Source: Mucilaginibacter rubeus (GTDB taxonomy: Bacteria > Bacteroidota > Bacteroidia > Sphingobacteriales > Sphingobacteriaceae). From it: DNA of 64,000 nucleotides. Numbering within the stretch: position 1 is the stretch's first letter; the number at the start of each line of letters is the position of its first letter. Below the pieces are notes generated by a model. It worked only from the letters and a program-made list of their open reading frames with translations. It did not search any database and had not been told where the DNA came from. The stretch lies in contig NZ_BMKD01000004.1 in NCBI RefSeq assembly GCF_014643835.1, positions 186,001 to 250,000 on the forward strand, in the 5' to 3' direction. Both the position numbers and the translations under genes were made by a program. This document shows, piece by piece, positions 44,035-53,130 of the stretch.

Positions 44035-44102
44035 TCACGAGCCTTGTATTCCAGAATAGGTTTATCCTCATGGTAATCCTTCAATCCTAAAAATCAAGGT
44101 TC
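44035..44102. repeat. Decayed second copy of the GAACCTTGATTTTTAGG inverted repeat
   Basis: The right arm AATCCTAAAAATCAAGGTTC (44083-44102) matches the family at 21513-21602, and TCATGGTAATC (44068-44078) matches its interior. The left arm is degenerate (GAGCCTTGTATTCC). Confidence 0.6.
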
Positions 44103-44118
44103 AAATCTATAAGCATTA

Positions 44119-44670
44119 ATGAGTAAAGATCTCACCTGGAAACTACTTTCATCATCATACATCCATAAAGGCCCCTGGGCCACCCTCCGCATTGATAAAT
44201 GCGAAATGCCAAACGGCAAAATTGTTGAAGATTATTATGTACTTGAATATTCAAACTGGGTTAATGCAGTAGCCATAACCGAAGACAATAAAGTATTGAT
44301 GGTGAAACAATACCGTCATGCGGCAGGTGTTATCTCGCTCGAAATTCCGGGTGGTGTAATTGACGCCGGCGAAGAACCTGTACACGCCATACGCCGGGAA
44401 TTGCTGGAAGAAACCGGCTACCAGTTTGATGAATTTGAATTGATCTGTACGGTATACGGCAACCCGTCAACAGCTAACAATAAAACATTTACCTATTTCA
44501 CCAAAGGCGGCAAAAAAGTACAAGGCCAGCATCTTGACGAACTGGAAGACCTGATTGTTGAAGAATACACCATTGAAGAGGTGAAACAATTATTGCTTAA
44601 CAACGAAATAAAACAGGCCATGCATTGCGCCGGTTTATTTTATGGGATGATGAAGCTGGGAGTGATGTAA
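44119..44670 (+). CDS. NUDIX hydrolase (ADP-ribose pyrophosphatase-like)
   Basis: 183 residues. The exact Nudix box lies at 79-101 (G-x5-E-x7-RE-L-x-EE-x-G, in GVIDAGE...RRELLEETGY). VMVKQYRHAAG before it and VYGNPSTANNKTFTYF after it fit the NUDT5/ADP-ribose group, though sugar-nucleotide substrates are also possible. Cytoplasmic. It lies between a decayed palindrome and a convergent gene; no operon. Confidence 0.9.
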   Translation: MSKDLTWKLLSSSYIHKGPWATLRIDKCEMPNGKIVEDYYVLEYSNWVNAVAITEDNKVLMVKQYRHAAGVISLEIPGGVIDAGEEPVHAIRRELLEETGYQFDEFELICTVYGNPSTANNKTFTYFTKGGKKVQGQHLDELEDLIVEEYTIEEVKQLLLNNEIKQAMHCAGLFYGMMKLGVM

Positions 44671-44672
44671 AA

Positions 44673-45128
44673 TCACTCCGGGCAATTATCCTTTCGCCGG
44701 GTATCAACTATATAAATGATCTTCCAGCCATCGGCAGTTTTCATCAGCTGGAAAACATCTACCCCGCAATGGCTGTATTTATCATCTAAATAAAACTTAT
44801 AAGGCGCCCAAACGCTGGCCAGCGGACCGTCGATCTTGATATCCGAAAAAGTTACGCGCTCATCGTATACGCCTTTGTGTGGCGTGCCAACCATTTTAAC
44901 AAAGTCATCAGGGTTTTCAATTTCCAAAGCTGTTGAGCCATCTTTTTTGTTGGCTACGCTATGAAAAGCGATTCCTTTAGCAAAGGTGGATCTAAGCATC
45001 GTGCTATCGCCCTTGCGCATGGCATTAAACATAGTATTGATGGTTTGCTTAATAGCATCCGGCTCCGTTTGCTGGGCGAAGGATTGGAACGATAATAAAA
45101 TAAATACTGCAAGAATAAGTTTTTTCAT
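44673..45128 (-). CDS. Secreted NTF2-like protein
   Basis: From ATG 45128, MKKLILAVFILLSFQSFAQ is a signal peptide. The mature part is a SnoaL/NTF2-like cone (IKQTINTMFNAMRKGDSTMLRSTFAKGIAFHSV..., VWAPYKFYLDDKYSHCGVDVFQLMKTADGWKIIYI). The fold binds small ligands in many contexts and gives no function here. An upstream ATG at 45155 would remove the signal. Convergent with the NUDIX gene, only two bases apart. Confidence 0.85.
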   Translation of the reverse strand: MKKLILAVFILLSFQSFAQQTEPDAIKQTINTMFNAMRKGDSTMLRSTFAKGIAFHSVANKKDGSTALEIENPDDFVKMVGTPHKGVYDERVTFSDIKIDGPLASVWAPYKFYLDDKYSHCGVDVFQLMKTADGWKIIYIVDTRRKDNCPE

Positions 45129-45232
45129 AACTAAATATACCTCATTTGGAATCAAGTTGATATGCTGATTTAATCATTTGCTGATAAGAGAAAAAAACTA
45201 TAATCCAATCTTTCTTCATTTTTAAACTGTGT

Positions 45233-45265
45233 TGACATTTAATCTGAAGACCTTCACTACTTTGC
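45233..45265 (+). promoter_or_regulatory. Candidate promoter of the phzF-like gene
   Basis: TTG (inside TTGACA) at about 45233-45235 and a near -7 box CTACTTTG about 22 bp downstream. It lies inside the longer frame, so it supports the internal ATG at 45286 as the true start. Confidence 0.4.
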
Positions 45266-45285
45266 GACAAGCAAAAATCTACCAA

Positions 45286-46170
45286 ATGAAAAAATTATCC
45301 TATTATATACTTGATGTATTCACTCACCAACCATATAAAGGCAACCCGCTATCGGTAGTGTGGTGTGACGACGAACTGGAATTATCTCAATACTACAACA
45401 TAGCCCGCGAATTCGGCTATTCCGAAACATCCTTTGTACGGTACTCTGATGCTGAAAAATTATTGAAGGTACGTTCATTTACTCCGGGTAATTATGAGGT
45501 TGGTGGCGGCGGTCATAATTTGCTGGGCGCTGTATCCCTGGCTTTGCTTAAGGGATGGGATATTTTTAACGGTCAGGGTGATGAGCATTGGGTAACTATG
45601 AAGAATGAAAAATTGCCCGTTGTGATCAGTGAAGAAAACGGCCTGATACTGGTATCAGTAAAACAGCAGGCTGCGAAGAACCTTGGTACTATTAGCCCGG
45701 AAATTGTGGCGCCAGCACTCGGCTTAGAAACAAGCGATCTGGAATTAAATAACTGGAAGCCTACCATCATGAAAACAGAAGTAGCCCACACCATGGTTCC
45801 TGTAAAAAACAGAGCGCTGCTTAATCAGGCTATACCCAACCCTGATAAGCTCAAAGAAATTTCAAAAAATTACGGCTTTGAAGGGTTTTACTTATTCACA
45901 ACCGATGTTTCAGAGGGTGACTATCTAACCGAAACCCGCTTTTTTAATCCCGCATATGGCATTGATGAAGATCCTGCCACTGGAACAGCTGCTGGTCCCC
46001 TTGCCGGATTTTTGCAGCAGGTCAGTTACATAAACACCAACCAGGATTATACAATTTTGCAGGGAGTATTGGTAAATCATCCATCTACCATCCATATCAA
46101 GGTAACAGCCGAAAATGTGCTGGTAAGTGGCTCGTCAGTGATTGTAATGGAGGGCACGTTGTTTTTATAA
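45286..46170 (+). CDS. PhzF-family isomerase
   Basis: 294 residues from ATG 45286 (MKKLSYYILDVFTHQPYKGNPLSVV). The two-domain diaminopimelate-epimerase-like fold is indicated by ARFGYSET-type text (REFGYSETSFV, with catalytic-type Glu47), SFTPGNYEVGGGGHNLLGAV, and FFNPAYGIDEDPATGTAAGPLAGFL. PhzF in phenazine producers isomerises dihydrohydroxyanthranilate, but no phenazine genes are near, so the substrate here is unknown. Ends at a terminator shared with dnaA. Confidence 0.88.
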   Translation: MKKLSYYILDVFTHQPYKGNPLSVVWCDDELELSQYYNIAREFGYSETSFVRYSDAEKLLKVRSFTPGNYEVGGGGHNLLGAVSLALLKGWDIFNGQGDEHWVTMKNEKLPVVISEENGLILVSVKQQAAKNLGTISPEIVAPALGLETSDLELNNWKPTIMKTEVAHTMVPVKNRALLNQAIPNPDKLKEISKNYGFEGFYLFTTDVSEGDYLTETRFFNPAYGIDEDPATGTAAGPLAGFLQQVSYINTNQDYTILQGVLVNHPSTIHIKVTAENVLVSGSSVIVMEGTLFL

Positions 46171-46212
46171 AACCAAACACAATCGCCTGCTTTAAAATTA
46201 ATGCCAAACAAA

Positions 46213-46239
46213 AAAGCCCTGCATCAAATGCAAGGCTTT
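46213..46239. terminator. Bidirectional terminator between the phzF-like gene and dnaA
   Basis: Stem AAAGCCcTGCAT / ATGCAaGGCTTT (46213-46224, 46228-46239), one mismatch, 3-base loop, with A/T tracts. Confidence 0.8.
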
Positions 46240-46261
46240 CGTATGTTAAAAGTCGTGTTTA

Positions 46262-47686
46262 TTACGACATTTTCAATTTCTTCTGAATATCGGCAACATA
46301 CCCTTTAAATTTCTTATCGGTGTCAATCAAATCTTCTACAGTTTGGCAAGCATAGATCACGGTTGAGTGGTCACGACCGCCAAAGAAATGACCTATTGAT
46401 TTCAATGAGCTTTTGGTATGTGCTTTGGCCAGGTACATCGATATTTGACGTGCCTGTACAATTTCACGTTTGCGGGTTTGAGATTTTACCATTTCAATAG
46501 GCACTTCAAAGTACTCGCACACTAAACTTTGGATATACTCCATCGAAATTTCTTTAGATGAGTTCTTCACAAAGTTTTTCAACATTTGTTTAGCCAGGTT
46601 CAGGTCAATCTCCTTGCGGTTAAGGGTTGATTGTGCCAGTAATGACACCATGGCGCCTTCCAGCTCACGTACGTTATTATCAATGTTATGGGCAACGTAT
46701 TCGATCACATCGTTTGACAGATCGATACCATCCTGGTAAATTTTATTCTTCAGGATAGCCATACGGGTTTCCAGGTCAGGGATCTGCAAATCGGCAGATA
46801 AGCCCCATTTAAACCTCGAAAGCAGACGTTCTTCCAAACCAGCCAGATCCTTAGGCGCTTTATCTGATGTAATGATCAGTTGTTTGCCCGATTGGTGCAG
46901 GTGGTTAAATATATGGAAAAAGAAATCCTGTGTCTTTTCCTTACCGGCAAAGTTGTGCACATCGTCCATGATCAGCACGTCAATGGCCTGGTAAAAGTTC
47001 ACAAAATCATTAATATTGTTGTGCTTTAAAGCATCAACAAATTGCTGCGTAAATTTTTCGCATGATACATACAGTACCAGTTTATCGGGCAGGGTGCGCT
47101 TAATTTCGTTACCAATAGCTTGTGCCAGGTGGGTTTTACCCAAACCTACACCGCCGTAAATCATTAAAGGGTTAAATGAAGTACCTCCGGGTTTAGCGGC
47201 AACGGCATAACCGGCAGAGCGGGCCAAACGGTTGCAGTCACCTTCAACAAAGTTTTCGAAGGTATAGTTACGGTTAAGCTGAGGGTCTACATTCAACTTT
47301 TTAAGCCCGGGTATAACAAAGGGGTTTTTAATATCCTTGTTAATTGAAATAGGTATCGGCATACTCTGATGTTTTGAATCAGCGCCATTTCCGTTTGAAG
47401 GCATATTAGTTGTATATGGTTTACTTGATGATTGCTCAACAACTATATTATACTCTAAACGTCCTTCGTCGCCCAATTGTTTTTTGATCGTCTTGCGCAG
47501 TAACCCTACATAGTGCTCTTCAAGCCACTCGTAAAAGAATAAACTTGGTACTTGTATGGTTAATACGCTTCCCTCCATTCTCAAAGCTTTTATCGGCTCA
47601 AACCAGGTTTTAAAACTCTGGGCCGGTATGTTGTCTTTGATGATCTGAAGGCAGCTATTCCAAACGTTCGTACAAGTTTTTTCCAT
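46262..47686 (-). CDS. dnaA: Chromosomal replication initiator protein DnaA
   Basis: Binds DnaA boxes and unwinds oriC. Domain I is at 1-85 (WFEPIKALRMEGSVLTIQVPSLFFYEWLEEHY), domain II is the short linker (about 90-135), and domain III has Walker A GGVGLGKTHLAQ and Walker B VLIMDDVHNF plus arginine-rich box VII. Domain IV carries the signature GGRDHSTVIYACQT. Length 474. The upstream 433 bp contain a single imperfect DnaA box. Neither dnaN nor recF lies next to it, so it is not in the classical dnaA-dnaN order. Confidence 0.97.
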   Translation of the reverse strand: MEKTCTNVWNSCLQIIKDNIPAQSFKTWFEPIKALRMEGSVLTIQVPSLFFYEWLEEHYVGLLRKTIKKQLGDEGRLEYNIVVEQSSSKPYTTNMPSNGNGADSKHQSMPIPISINKDIKNPFVIPGLKKLNVDPQLNRNYTFENFVEGDCNRLARSAGYAVAAKPGGTSFNPLMIYGGVGLGKTHLAQAIGNEIKRTLPDKLVLYVSCEKFTQQFVDALKHNNINDFVNFYQAIDVLIMDDVHNFAGKEKTQDFFFHIFNHLHQSGKQLIITSDKAPKDLAGLEERLLSRFKWGLSADLQIPDLETRMAILKNKIYQDGIDLSNDVIEYVAHNIDNNVRELEGAMVSLLAQSTLNRKEIDLNLAKQMLKNFVKNSSKEISMEYIQSLVCEYFEVPIEMVKSQTRKREIVQARQISMYLAKAHTKSSLKSIGHFFGGRDHSTVIYACQTVEDLIDTDKKFKGYVADIQKKLKMS

Positions 47687-48119
47687 ATAAATAAAAGTAA
47701 AATATTGATTTCCAACCCCCAGCGAAACAACTTTTGGCCTTGCTACGGAACATCGAATATTGCCAAAAAAAGCTTATAAAAAAATTAAATTTTCACTTTT
47801 TTAACATTTGGCTTTTTACTAACAAATTCGATTTTTTAATGAAATTTTCGTATGGATAACATAATTTTTGATATAAAAATCACAATCCGAATATTTCTCA
47901 ATTGTTTTTTTCTTTTTTTGAAATTTCAAAAAAAAGAAAAATAAAACTGTCAATTACAACCCTTAATTATACGCCAAAACATGGGTAATGTTTGCGCTTT
48001 TTTGATGGTTACTGTGAACAAAAAAATAACGCACTGGTTTAGTGCCTTATAAAAAATAAAAACCAGGTTTGTTGATTTGTGGTGCACTATACTACATGCA
48101 CGGAAGCCACACCACGACG
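47687..48119. other. AT-rich intergenic region upstream of dnaA
   Basis: 433 bp without a gene. Contains one DnaA-box-like word (minus strand TTATCCATA, 47851-47859, one mismatch to TTATCCACA) and a palindrome of TC/GA tracts at 47905-47940. Too few boxes to call oriC, but it should be checked. Confidence 0.5.
47905..47940. repeat. Homopolymeric palindrome upstream of dnaA
   Basis: TTTTC + seven T + GAAA against TTTC + eight A + GAAAA. Arms pair with one length difference. It could fold in the dnaA leader or be an easily melted site. Confidence 0.55.
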
Positions 48120-49670
48120 CTAATACTCTCCAAAAACACCTCGCAATACATCGGCGATCTCCCCAAGGGTAGCATAGCTTTCTACCGAAGTTACGATAAA
48201 AGGAATTAAGTTTTCCGCACCGGCAGCAGCCATTCTCAAAAGATGTAAACTTTTCTCAACATCGTTACTATTACGCTCCCTTTTTAGCTCAGCAATTTTT
48301 TCCGACTGCATTTTTCTGATCGCGTCATCCACCCTAAACACATTAACAGGGGCTTCCTCCTGCTGGGTAAACCGGTTAACGCCTACTATAACTTTTTCGC
48401 CGGTTTCAATCTCCTGTTGGTACTGGTAAGCAGAGGCTGCTATTTCCTGCTGGATATAATCCTGTTCTATGGCTTTTACCGCGCCACCCATGGCATCAAT
48501 CTTATCTATATACAATTGGGCAGTGGCTTCCATCTCATCTGTCAATGCTTCGATAAAGTATGAACCGGCAAGCGGGTCAACCGTATCGGTAACACCACTT
48601 TCAAACGCGATGATCTGCTGGGTGCGCAAGGCTATTTTGGCTGCGGCTTCTGTTGGTAACGACAAGGCTTCGTCATACCCATTGGTGTGTAATGATTGTG
48701 TGCCCCCCAGCACCGCAGCCATCGCCTGGTTGCTCACCCTTATAATATTATTAAGTGGTTGTTGTGCTGTTAATGTTGATCCGCCCGTTTGCGTATGAAA
48801 GCGAAGTTTTTGAGCGCCGGCATCGGTAGCCCCCAATTGTTTGGTAATATGCGCCCACATGCGCCTGGCGGCACGGAACTTGGCTATTTCCTCAAAAAAA
48901 TTACTGTGACAGTTAAAAAAGAAAGAAAGGCGCTTGGCAAACACATTAATATCAAGTCCCTTATCCAGCGCGGCCTTTAAATAGGCTTTGCCGTTGGCCA
49001 AAGTAAATGCCAGTTCCTGCACGGCGGTTGAGCCTGCTTCGCGGATGTGATAACCTGATATGGAGATAGTATTCCATTTGGGCACCTCTTTACTGCAGTA
49101 TTCAAATACATCGGTAATGAGCCGCATGGATGGCGCAGGGGGATATATATAGGTGCCGCGGGCGGCGTACTCTTTTAATATATCGTTTTGGATAGTACCC
49201 GAAATCTGTTTCAGATCAGCCCCCTGTTTTTTTGCCAAGGCGATGTACATGGCCAGCAAAATAGGAGCGGTTGCGTTAATGGTCATGGAGGTTGTAATAT
49301 CCTTTAGCTCAATACCAGCAAACAGGATTTCCATGTCCTTCAACGAATCAATAGCTACCCCTACCTTGCCCACCTCACCTTCGGCAAGAGCATGGTCGGA
49401 GTCGTAGCCTATTTGTGTTGGGAGATCGAAGGCTACCGAAAGACCGTTTGTACCCTGGCTTAATAAATAATGATAACGCTTGTTTGATTCTTCGGCAGTT
49501 GAGAAGCCGGCATACTGCCGCATAGTCCAGGGTTTGCCCCGGTACATATCTTTTTGGATGCCGCGGGTAAAAGGGAACTCACCTGGCAATTCACTCATAT
49601 TTGAAGGTTCGGTATAAACCTCCTTAATTTCGATACCCGATGTAGTGGTAATTTTTTTATCCCTGGCCAT
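48120..49670 (-). CDS. Methylmalonyl-CoA mutase large-subunit (catalytic domain)
   Basis: 516 residues: the TIM-barrel substrate domain without the C-terminal B12-binding domain, as in two-gene mutases. Residues that separate methylmalonyl- from isobutyryl- or hydroxyisobutyryl-CoA mutases are as expected for methylmalonyl: Tyr53 in RQYAGFS and Arg171 in [10 protein letters not shown], with His208 in GYHIREAG (spacing Arg-37-His as in the human enzyme). The B12-binding partner gene is not in this window; meaB is at 29246. The next minus-strand gene upstream begins four bases before, so it is probably in an operon. Confidence 0.9.
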   Translation of the reverse strand: MARDKKITTTSGIEIKEVYTEPSNMSELPGEFPFTRGIQKDMYRGKPWTMRQYAGFSTAEESNKRYHYLLSQGTNGLSVAFDLPTQIGYDSDHALAEGEVGKVGVAIDSLKDMEILFAGIELKDITTSMTINATAPILLAMYIALAKKQGADLKQISGTIQNDILKEYAARGTYIYPPAPSMRLITDVFEYCSKEVPKWNTISISGYHIREAGSTAVQELAFTLANGKAYLKAALDKGLDINVFAKRLSFFFNCHSNFFEEIAKFRAARRMWAHITKQLGATDAGAQKLRFHTQTGGSTLTAQQPLNNIIRVSNQAMAAVLGGTQSLHTNGYDEALSLPTEAAAKIALRTQQIIAFESGVTDTVDPLAGSYFIEALTDEMEATAQLYIDKIDAMGGAVKAIEQDYIQQEIAASAYQYQQEIETGEKVIVGVNRFTQQEEAPVNVFRVDDAIRKMQSEKIAELKRERNSNDVEKSLHLLRMAAAGAENLIPFIVTSVESYATLGEIADVLRGVFGEY

Positions 49671-49674
49671 AAGC

Positions 49675-50205
49675 TTAATATAATTCTTCCATATCCTGCC
49701 TGATCAGGCCTAACGCTACATCATAAGGATTATCTTCCAGCTTGCTTAAATGCACCAGGATCACTTTGCTTAACTCAAGCGCCGAAGTATCCGGCGGCAA
49801 AGCTTTTACAGCATTATTAATCATATTAATGGTATCGTCCTTCACTCTTTTTACCACGTTCCAAACCCGGGCGCTTACATAAATTTGCTGCGTAATGTTA
49901 TGCTGAAACTCGTTGCGCACCTCGTTAACAATAATAGCCTGCAATTCGGCGGCGGTATCGGCCGATCCGTTAAGACGGATAAGTAAACTTGCAGGATTAA
50001 CCCTTTCAATAAAAAGTACAACCCTTTCATAGGCCTGTAGGCGTAATGGCAGGGTTTGATTACTGATGGTGCGTTTTAATTCCAATAACTGGATACTTTC
50101 TGATTTATCAAGATAGGGTTTAAACAGGTAAAAAGCGATATACACAACGCCTAAGCCCGAAATAGTGTACTTTAAAATATCAAACAAAAAAGGTAGAGTG
50201 GGCAT
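49675..50205 (-). CDS. Conserved membrane protein (DUF7935-like)
   Basis: 176 residues. One N-terminal transmembrane helix (about 10-30, [19 protein letters not shown]) is followed by a soluble helical part ([23 protein letters not shown]..., [35 protein letters not shown]). I recall this as a Bacteroidota family found next to the methylmalonyl-CoA mutase gene; here its stop is 4 bp before the mutase start. Role unknown. Confidence 0.75.
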   Translation of the reverse strand: MPTLPFLFDILKYTISGLGVVYIAFYLFKPYLDKSESIQLLELKRTISNQTLPLRLQAYERVVLFIERVNPASLLIRLNGSADTAAELQAIIVNEVRNEFQHNITQQIYVSARVWNVVKRVKDDTINMINNAVKALPPDTSALELSKVILVHLSKLEDNPYDVALGLIRQDMEELY

Positions 50206-50267
50206 GTTTATAAATGTTATACAGGGGTCATAAAATTATGACACTAACAAAAATCTGCATTTTACGT

Positions 50268-50275
50268 TATATTTG
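50268..50275 (+). promoter_or_regulatory. Candidate -7 box of the IscA-type gene
   Basis: TATATTTG matches TAnnTTTG exactly, 22 bp before the start. No clear -33. Confidence 0.5.
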
Positions 50276-50297
50276 TGTGGAATAAATAAAAATAAAG

Positions 50298-50645
50298 ATG
50301 AGTATAGCTGTTGAAGCTGCTCCGGTTTCTTTTACACCGGGCGCAGTAAAGGAACTTTTTAAATTAAAAGACCAGCAAGAAATAAACGACGAATTTGGTT
50401 TACGTGTTGGTGTTGAGGGTGGTGGCTGTTCGGGCATGAACTATATTTTAGGCTTCGACATGAAAAAAGACGGCGACCAGGAATATATTATTGATGGTAT
50501 TAAAGTTTTCATGCACAAAGCGCACGGTTTATACCTGGCCGGTATGCAAATCGATTACCAGGACGGATTAAATGCCCGTGGTTTTACTTTCAACAACCCT
50601 AATGCTGCCAGCACCTGCGGCTGTGGTTCTTCGTTCTCGGTTTAA
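50298..50645 (+). CDS. Iron-sulfur cluster assembly protein, IscA/ErpA-type
   Basis: 115 residues with the HesB fold. The three conserved Cys are in GGGCSGM (Cys about 47) and CGCG (about 110-113) near the end of the sequence. LRVGVEGGGCSGMNYILGF is the family mark. It carries or passes Fe-S clusters to apoproteins. It is alone, with its own -7 box and a good terminator, without isc or suf genes nearby. Confidence 0.93.
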   Translation: MSIAVEAAPVSFTPGAVKELFKLKDQQEINDEFGLRVGVEGGGCSGMNYILGFDMKKDGDQEYIIDGIKVFMHKAHGLYLAGMQIDYQDGLNARGFTFNNPNAASTCGCGSSFSV

Positions 50646-50667
50646 TTACCCCCGGTTAAAATATAGG

Positions 50668-50705
50668 AAGCCGTTTCATTGTAAAACATGAAGCGGCTTT
50701 TGTTT
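50668..50705. terminator. Terminator after the IscA-type gene
   Basis: 12-bp stem AAGCCGTTTCAT / ATGAAGCGGCTT with one G-U pair (50668-50679, 50688-50699), followed by TTTGTTTTG. Confidence 0.8.
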
Positions 50706-50780
50706 TGAAGGGCTGCAACAATAACACGGTAAATCATTAAGCGGTATATATATTTAGTTAACGAGTGATATTTAAACCCA

Positions 50781-51509
50781 CTATTTAATATCAGATATCG
50801 TTTTCCTGATCCAGCTTGGCACCGTTCCATCGCCATAGCCCTGGCTGTTAAACCGTATAACCCCGTCCCTGTCAATAACCAGGCTCACCGGGCACTCATC
50901 AACCCCATAGTAAGAAAACAAAGGCATCGAATCGCTAACCACATGGTATTTAAACGGCGACACTTTCAGAAATCGCTCTACCTGTTCAGTTTTATCTAAA
51001 GAAATTGCAATAAATACAATATCCTTATTATCCTGATAAGCGTCGACAAGGCGGTTCAGTTCGGGCATTTCATATCTGCATGGCGGGCAGGCAATAAACC
51101 AAAAATTGAGCACAACTATTTTCCCTTTCAGTTCCGCAGCTGTAATTACATTACCGTTAACATCTCTCATATTGAAAAAGCTAAAGGTATTTCCCGTTTT
51201 AAAAAACCTGGTTTCGGGCGGCTTAATAGCATTAGTCGGCAAAATACCATCGGCAAGCGGATCACGTTTGGTTAATATAAAAGCAGAGCTATCACTATCA
51301 TGCTGTACGGGCTTCAACATATAATAGCCGGTTGCCATCAATTCACGCCATTTAGCATAAGTATATTTCTCGCCTTTTGCATTGGTAACTACCGTTTTTT
51401 GATTGAAACCATATTGTTCTATCGGTCGTGTTATTTCAATCTGACCATATGCGCTTGAAATACTAAAAACAAGCGATGAGATAGCAAACAGGATATAATA
51501 ATTTTTCAT
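50781..51509 (-). CDS. TlpA-like secreted thioredoxin-fold protein
   Basis: From ATG 51509 (MKNYYILFAISSLVFSISSAYG) a signal peptide precedes about 80 residues without a known domain, then a thioredoxin fold with the active-site FIACPPCRYEM and the cis-Pro region ECPVSLVIDRDG. Acts in the periplasm as a disulfide reductase or on cytochrome c/surface protein maturation. The longer frame to 51560 would remove the signal. It is monocistronic, convergent with the IscA-type gene. Confidence 0.88.
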   Translation of the reverse strand: MKNYYILFAISSLVFSISSAYGQIEITRPIEQYGFNQKTVVTNAKGEKYTYAKWRELMATGYYMLKPVQHDSDSSAFILTKRDPLADGILPTNAIKPPETRFFKTGNTFSFFNMRDVNGNVITAAELKGKIVVLNFWFIACPPCRYEMPELNRLVDAYQDNKDIVFIAISLDKTEQVERFLKVSPFKYHVVSDSMPLFSYYGVDECPVSLVIDRDGVIRFNSQGYGDGTVPSWIRKTISDIK

Positions 51510-51662
51510 TTTAAGGTTTAAATTCAACGGAAAATTATAACATAAATAGCAAGTTACCAAATCGGGGCTTTAGCCACACCAATCACAAAAATTAAGTTAA
51601 ATCAGCATGTAACAAACTGGTATAATGCTTAGTCATACCAGCAAGTTTTTTATATTTATACC

Positions 51663-52901
51663 ATGCCGGTAAAAACCTCTTACAAAGAAAACATTTCCAT
51701 TGCATTACAGTCTATAGCCGGCAACAGGCTGCGTACCTCGTTAACCGCGCTGATCATAGCGATAGGTATCATGGCGCTTGTAGGTATTTTAACGGCCATC
51801 GAAGGCATCAGGCAGTTCACCAACGATGCTTTCGCCGATCTTGGCGCCAACACATTCACCCTGCAAAACCGCGGCGAGGGGTTGAACTTCGGCAACGGCG
51901 GGCACCGTAAAGTGTATCCGGCCATTACTTATGACCAGGCTGTGCGTTTTAAAAATACTTTTAAATTGCCGGTAGCTGTAGCCATTAATTTAGAGGTAAT
52001 TGGTACCGCGGTAGCCAAATACGGCAATCAAAAAACAAATCCCAATATATCCATCTCGGGCTCAAACGAAAATTACCTGGTTACAGCGGGTAAAAAGCTG
52101 GCTTTCGGGCGTAATTTTTCCGCTTCTGAGCTGGAACATGGATCGAACGTGGTCATTATTGGCGATGAGATCAAAAAGAAACTGTTTAAAACCGAAGACC
52201 CGATAAATAAATCGATATACCTTGGTACCGATAGGTTCAGGATAGTTGGTGTATTTGCATCAAAAGGTTCAAGCTCATTCGGTGGCGATAAATTTTGCGT
52301 GATCCCTGTATTGAAAGCTAAACAGATAGACAGTACCAAGAATGCGTCGTTCACGGTAACTATTAAAGTAGCCAGTCCCGGCGCCCTTGACGCTACCATT
52401 GGCGAAGCTACCTCCTTATTCAGAAACGTAAGGGGGCTTAATGTAATTAACCAGGATAACTTTGAAATAAGCCGGAGCGATTCCATTCAAAAGGAACTAT
52501 CAGGCCAGCTTGCAGGTATTACTGCCGCCGGCTTTGCAGTTGGCATCATCACACTCATCGGTGCCGCCATCGGACTTATGAACATCATGCTGGTATCAGT
52601 AACAGAACGCACACGCGAAATTGGTGTGCGGAAAGCTATAGGAGCAACCCCGGCAATCATTCGTAAACAATTTTTAATCGAGGCCATAGTGATCTGTCTC
52701 ATAGGTGGTGCAGCGGGCATGATACTGGGCATGGCAGCGGGAAACCTTATTGCTGTACAAATAAGCGGCTCATTTGTAGTGCCATGGGGATGGTTATTCT
52801 TCGCTGTGGTGTTGTGTACGTTTATTGGTTTGATATCGGGTTACTACCCGGCAAAAAAAGCAGCAAAACTGGATCCGGTGGAAGCGCTTAGGTACGAATA
52901 A
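51663..52901 (+). CDS. MacB/FtsX-type ABC transporter permease
   Basis: 412 residues. An N-terminal helix (about 26-48, [20 protein letters not shown]), a large periplasmic MacB-PCD domain (about 50-270) and a C-terminal three-helix FtsX domain (about 275-405, with [29 protein letters not shown]) are clear. The FtsX motif contains the [12 protein letters not shown] coupling helix that contacts the ATPase. No ATPase gene is adjacent in this window, so the partner lies elsewhere. Substrate unknown. Confidence 0.9.
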   Translation: MPVKTSYKENISIALQSIAGNRLRTSLTALIIAIGIMALVGILTAIEGIRQFTNDAFADLGANTFTLQNRGEGLNFGNGGHRKVYPAITYDQAVRFKNTFKLPVAVAINLEVIGTAVAKYGNQKTNPNISISGSNENYLVTAGKKLAFGRNFSASELEHGSNVVIIGDEIKKKLFKTEDPINKSIYLGTDRFRIVGVFASKGSSSFGGDKFCVIPVLKAKQIDSTKNASFTVTIKVASPGALDATIGEATSLFRNVRGLNVINQDNFEISRSDSIQKELSGQLAGITAAGFAVGIITLIGAAIGLMNIMLVSVTERTREIGVRKAIGATPAIIRKQFLIEAIVICLIGGAAGMILGMAAGNLIAVQISGSFVVPWGWLFFAVVLCTFIGLISGYYPAKKAAKLDPVEALRYE

Positions 52902-52941
52902 AAACGATTGCAAAATCTTAGAGGCTGCCTACAAACAAAAA

Positions 52942-52992
52942 ATGTCATTGCGAGTAACCATCAGGGAAGCCCGAAAAAAAACGTAATGACAT
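52942..52992. repeat. Palindromic REP-like element next to IS110 (left)
   Basis: ATGTCATTgCG (52942-52952) pairs with CGtAATGACAT (52982-52992), the outer arms of the TCATTGCGAG repeat family. The GAACGAAGCAATC inner part is absent. Confidence 0.55.
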
Positions 52993-53130
52993 GTAAAATA
53001 TATTTTAGCGGTGTTGCGCGTGGGCCGCGTTAGATTCTGTGTTGATATGCAAAAGTTATTTTTTATTTTTGAGTCTTAGGCAGCTTTATGTTAGCCTGTT
53101 TAGGGCAGTCCTTCAATTGAAGCGACTGCT

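Noticed and set aside
45286-46170. Phenazine biosynthesis
   Set aside because: Only a PhzF-type fold is present; no other phenazine genes lie near.
50642-50875. 77-residue frame overlapping the TlpA-like gene
   Set aside because: Antisense-type shadow crossing a terminator; the overlapping gene has a clear domain.
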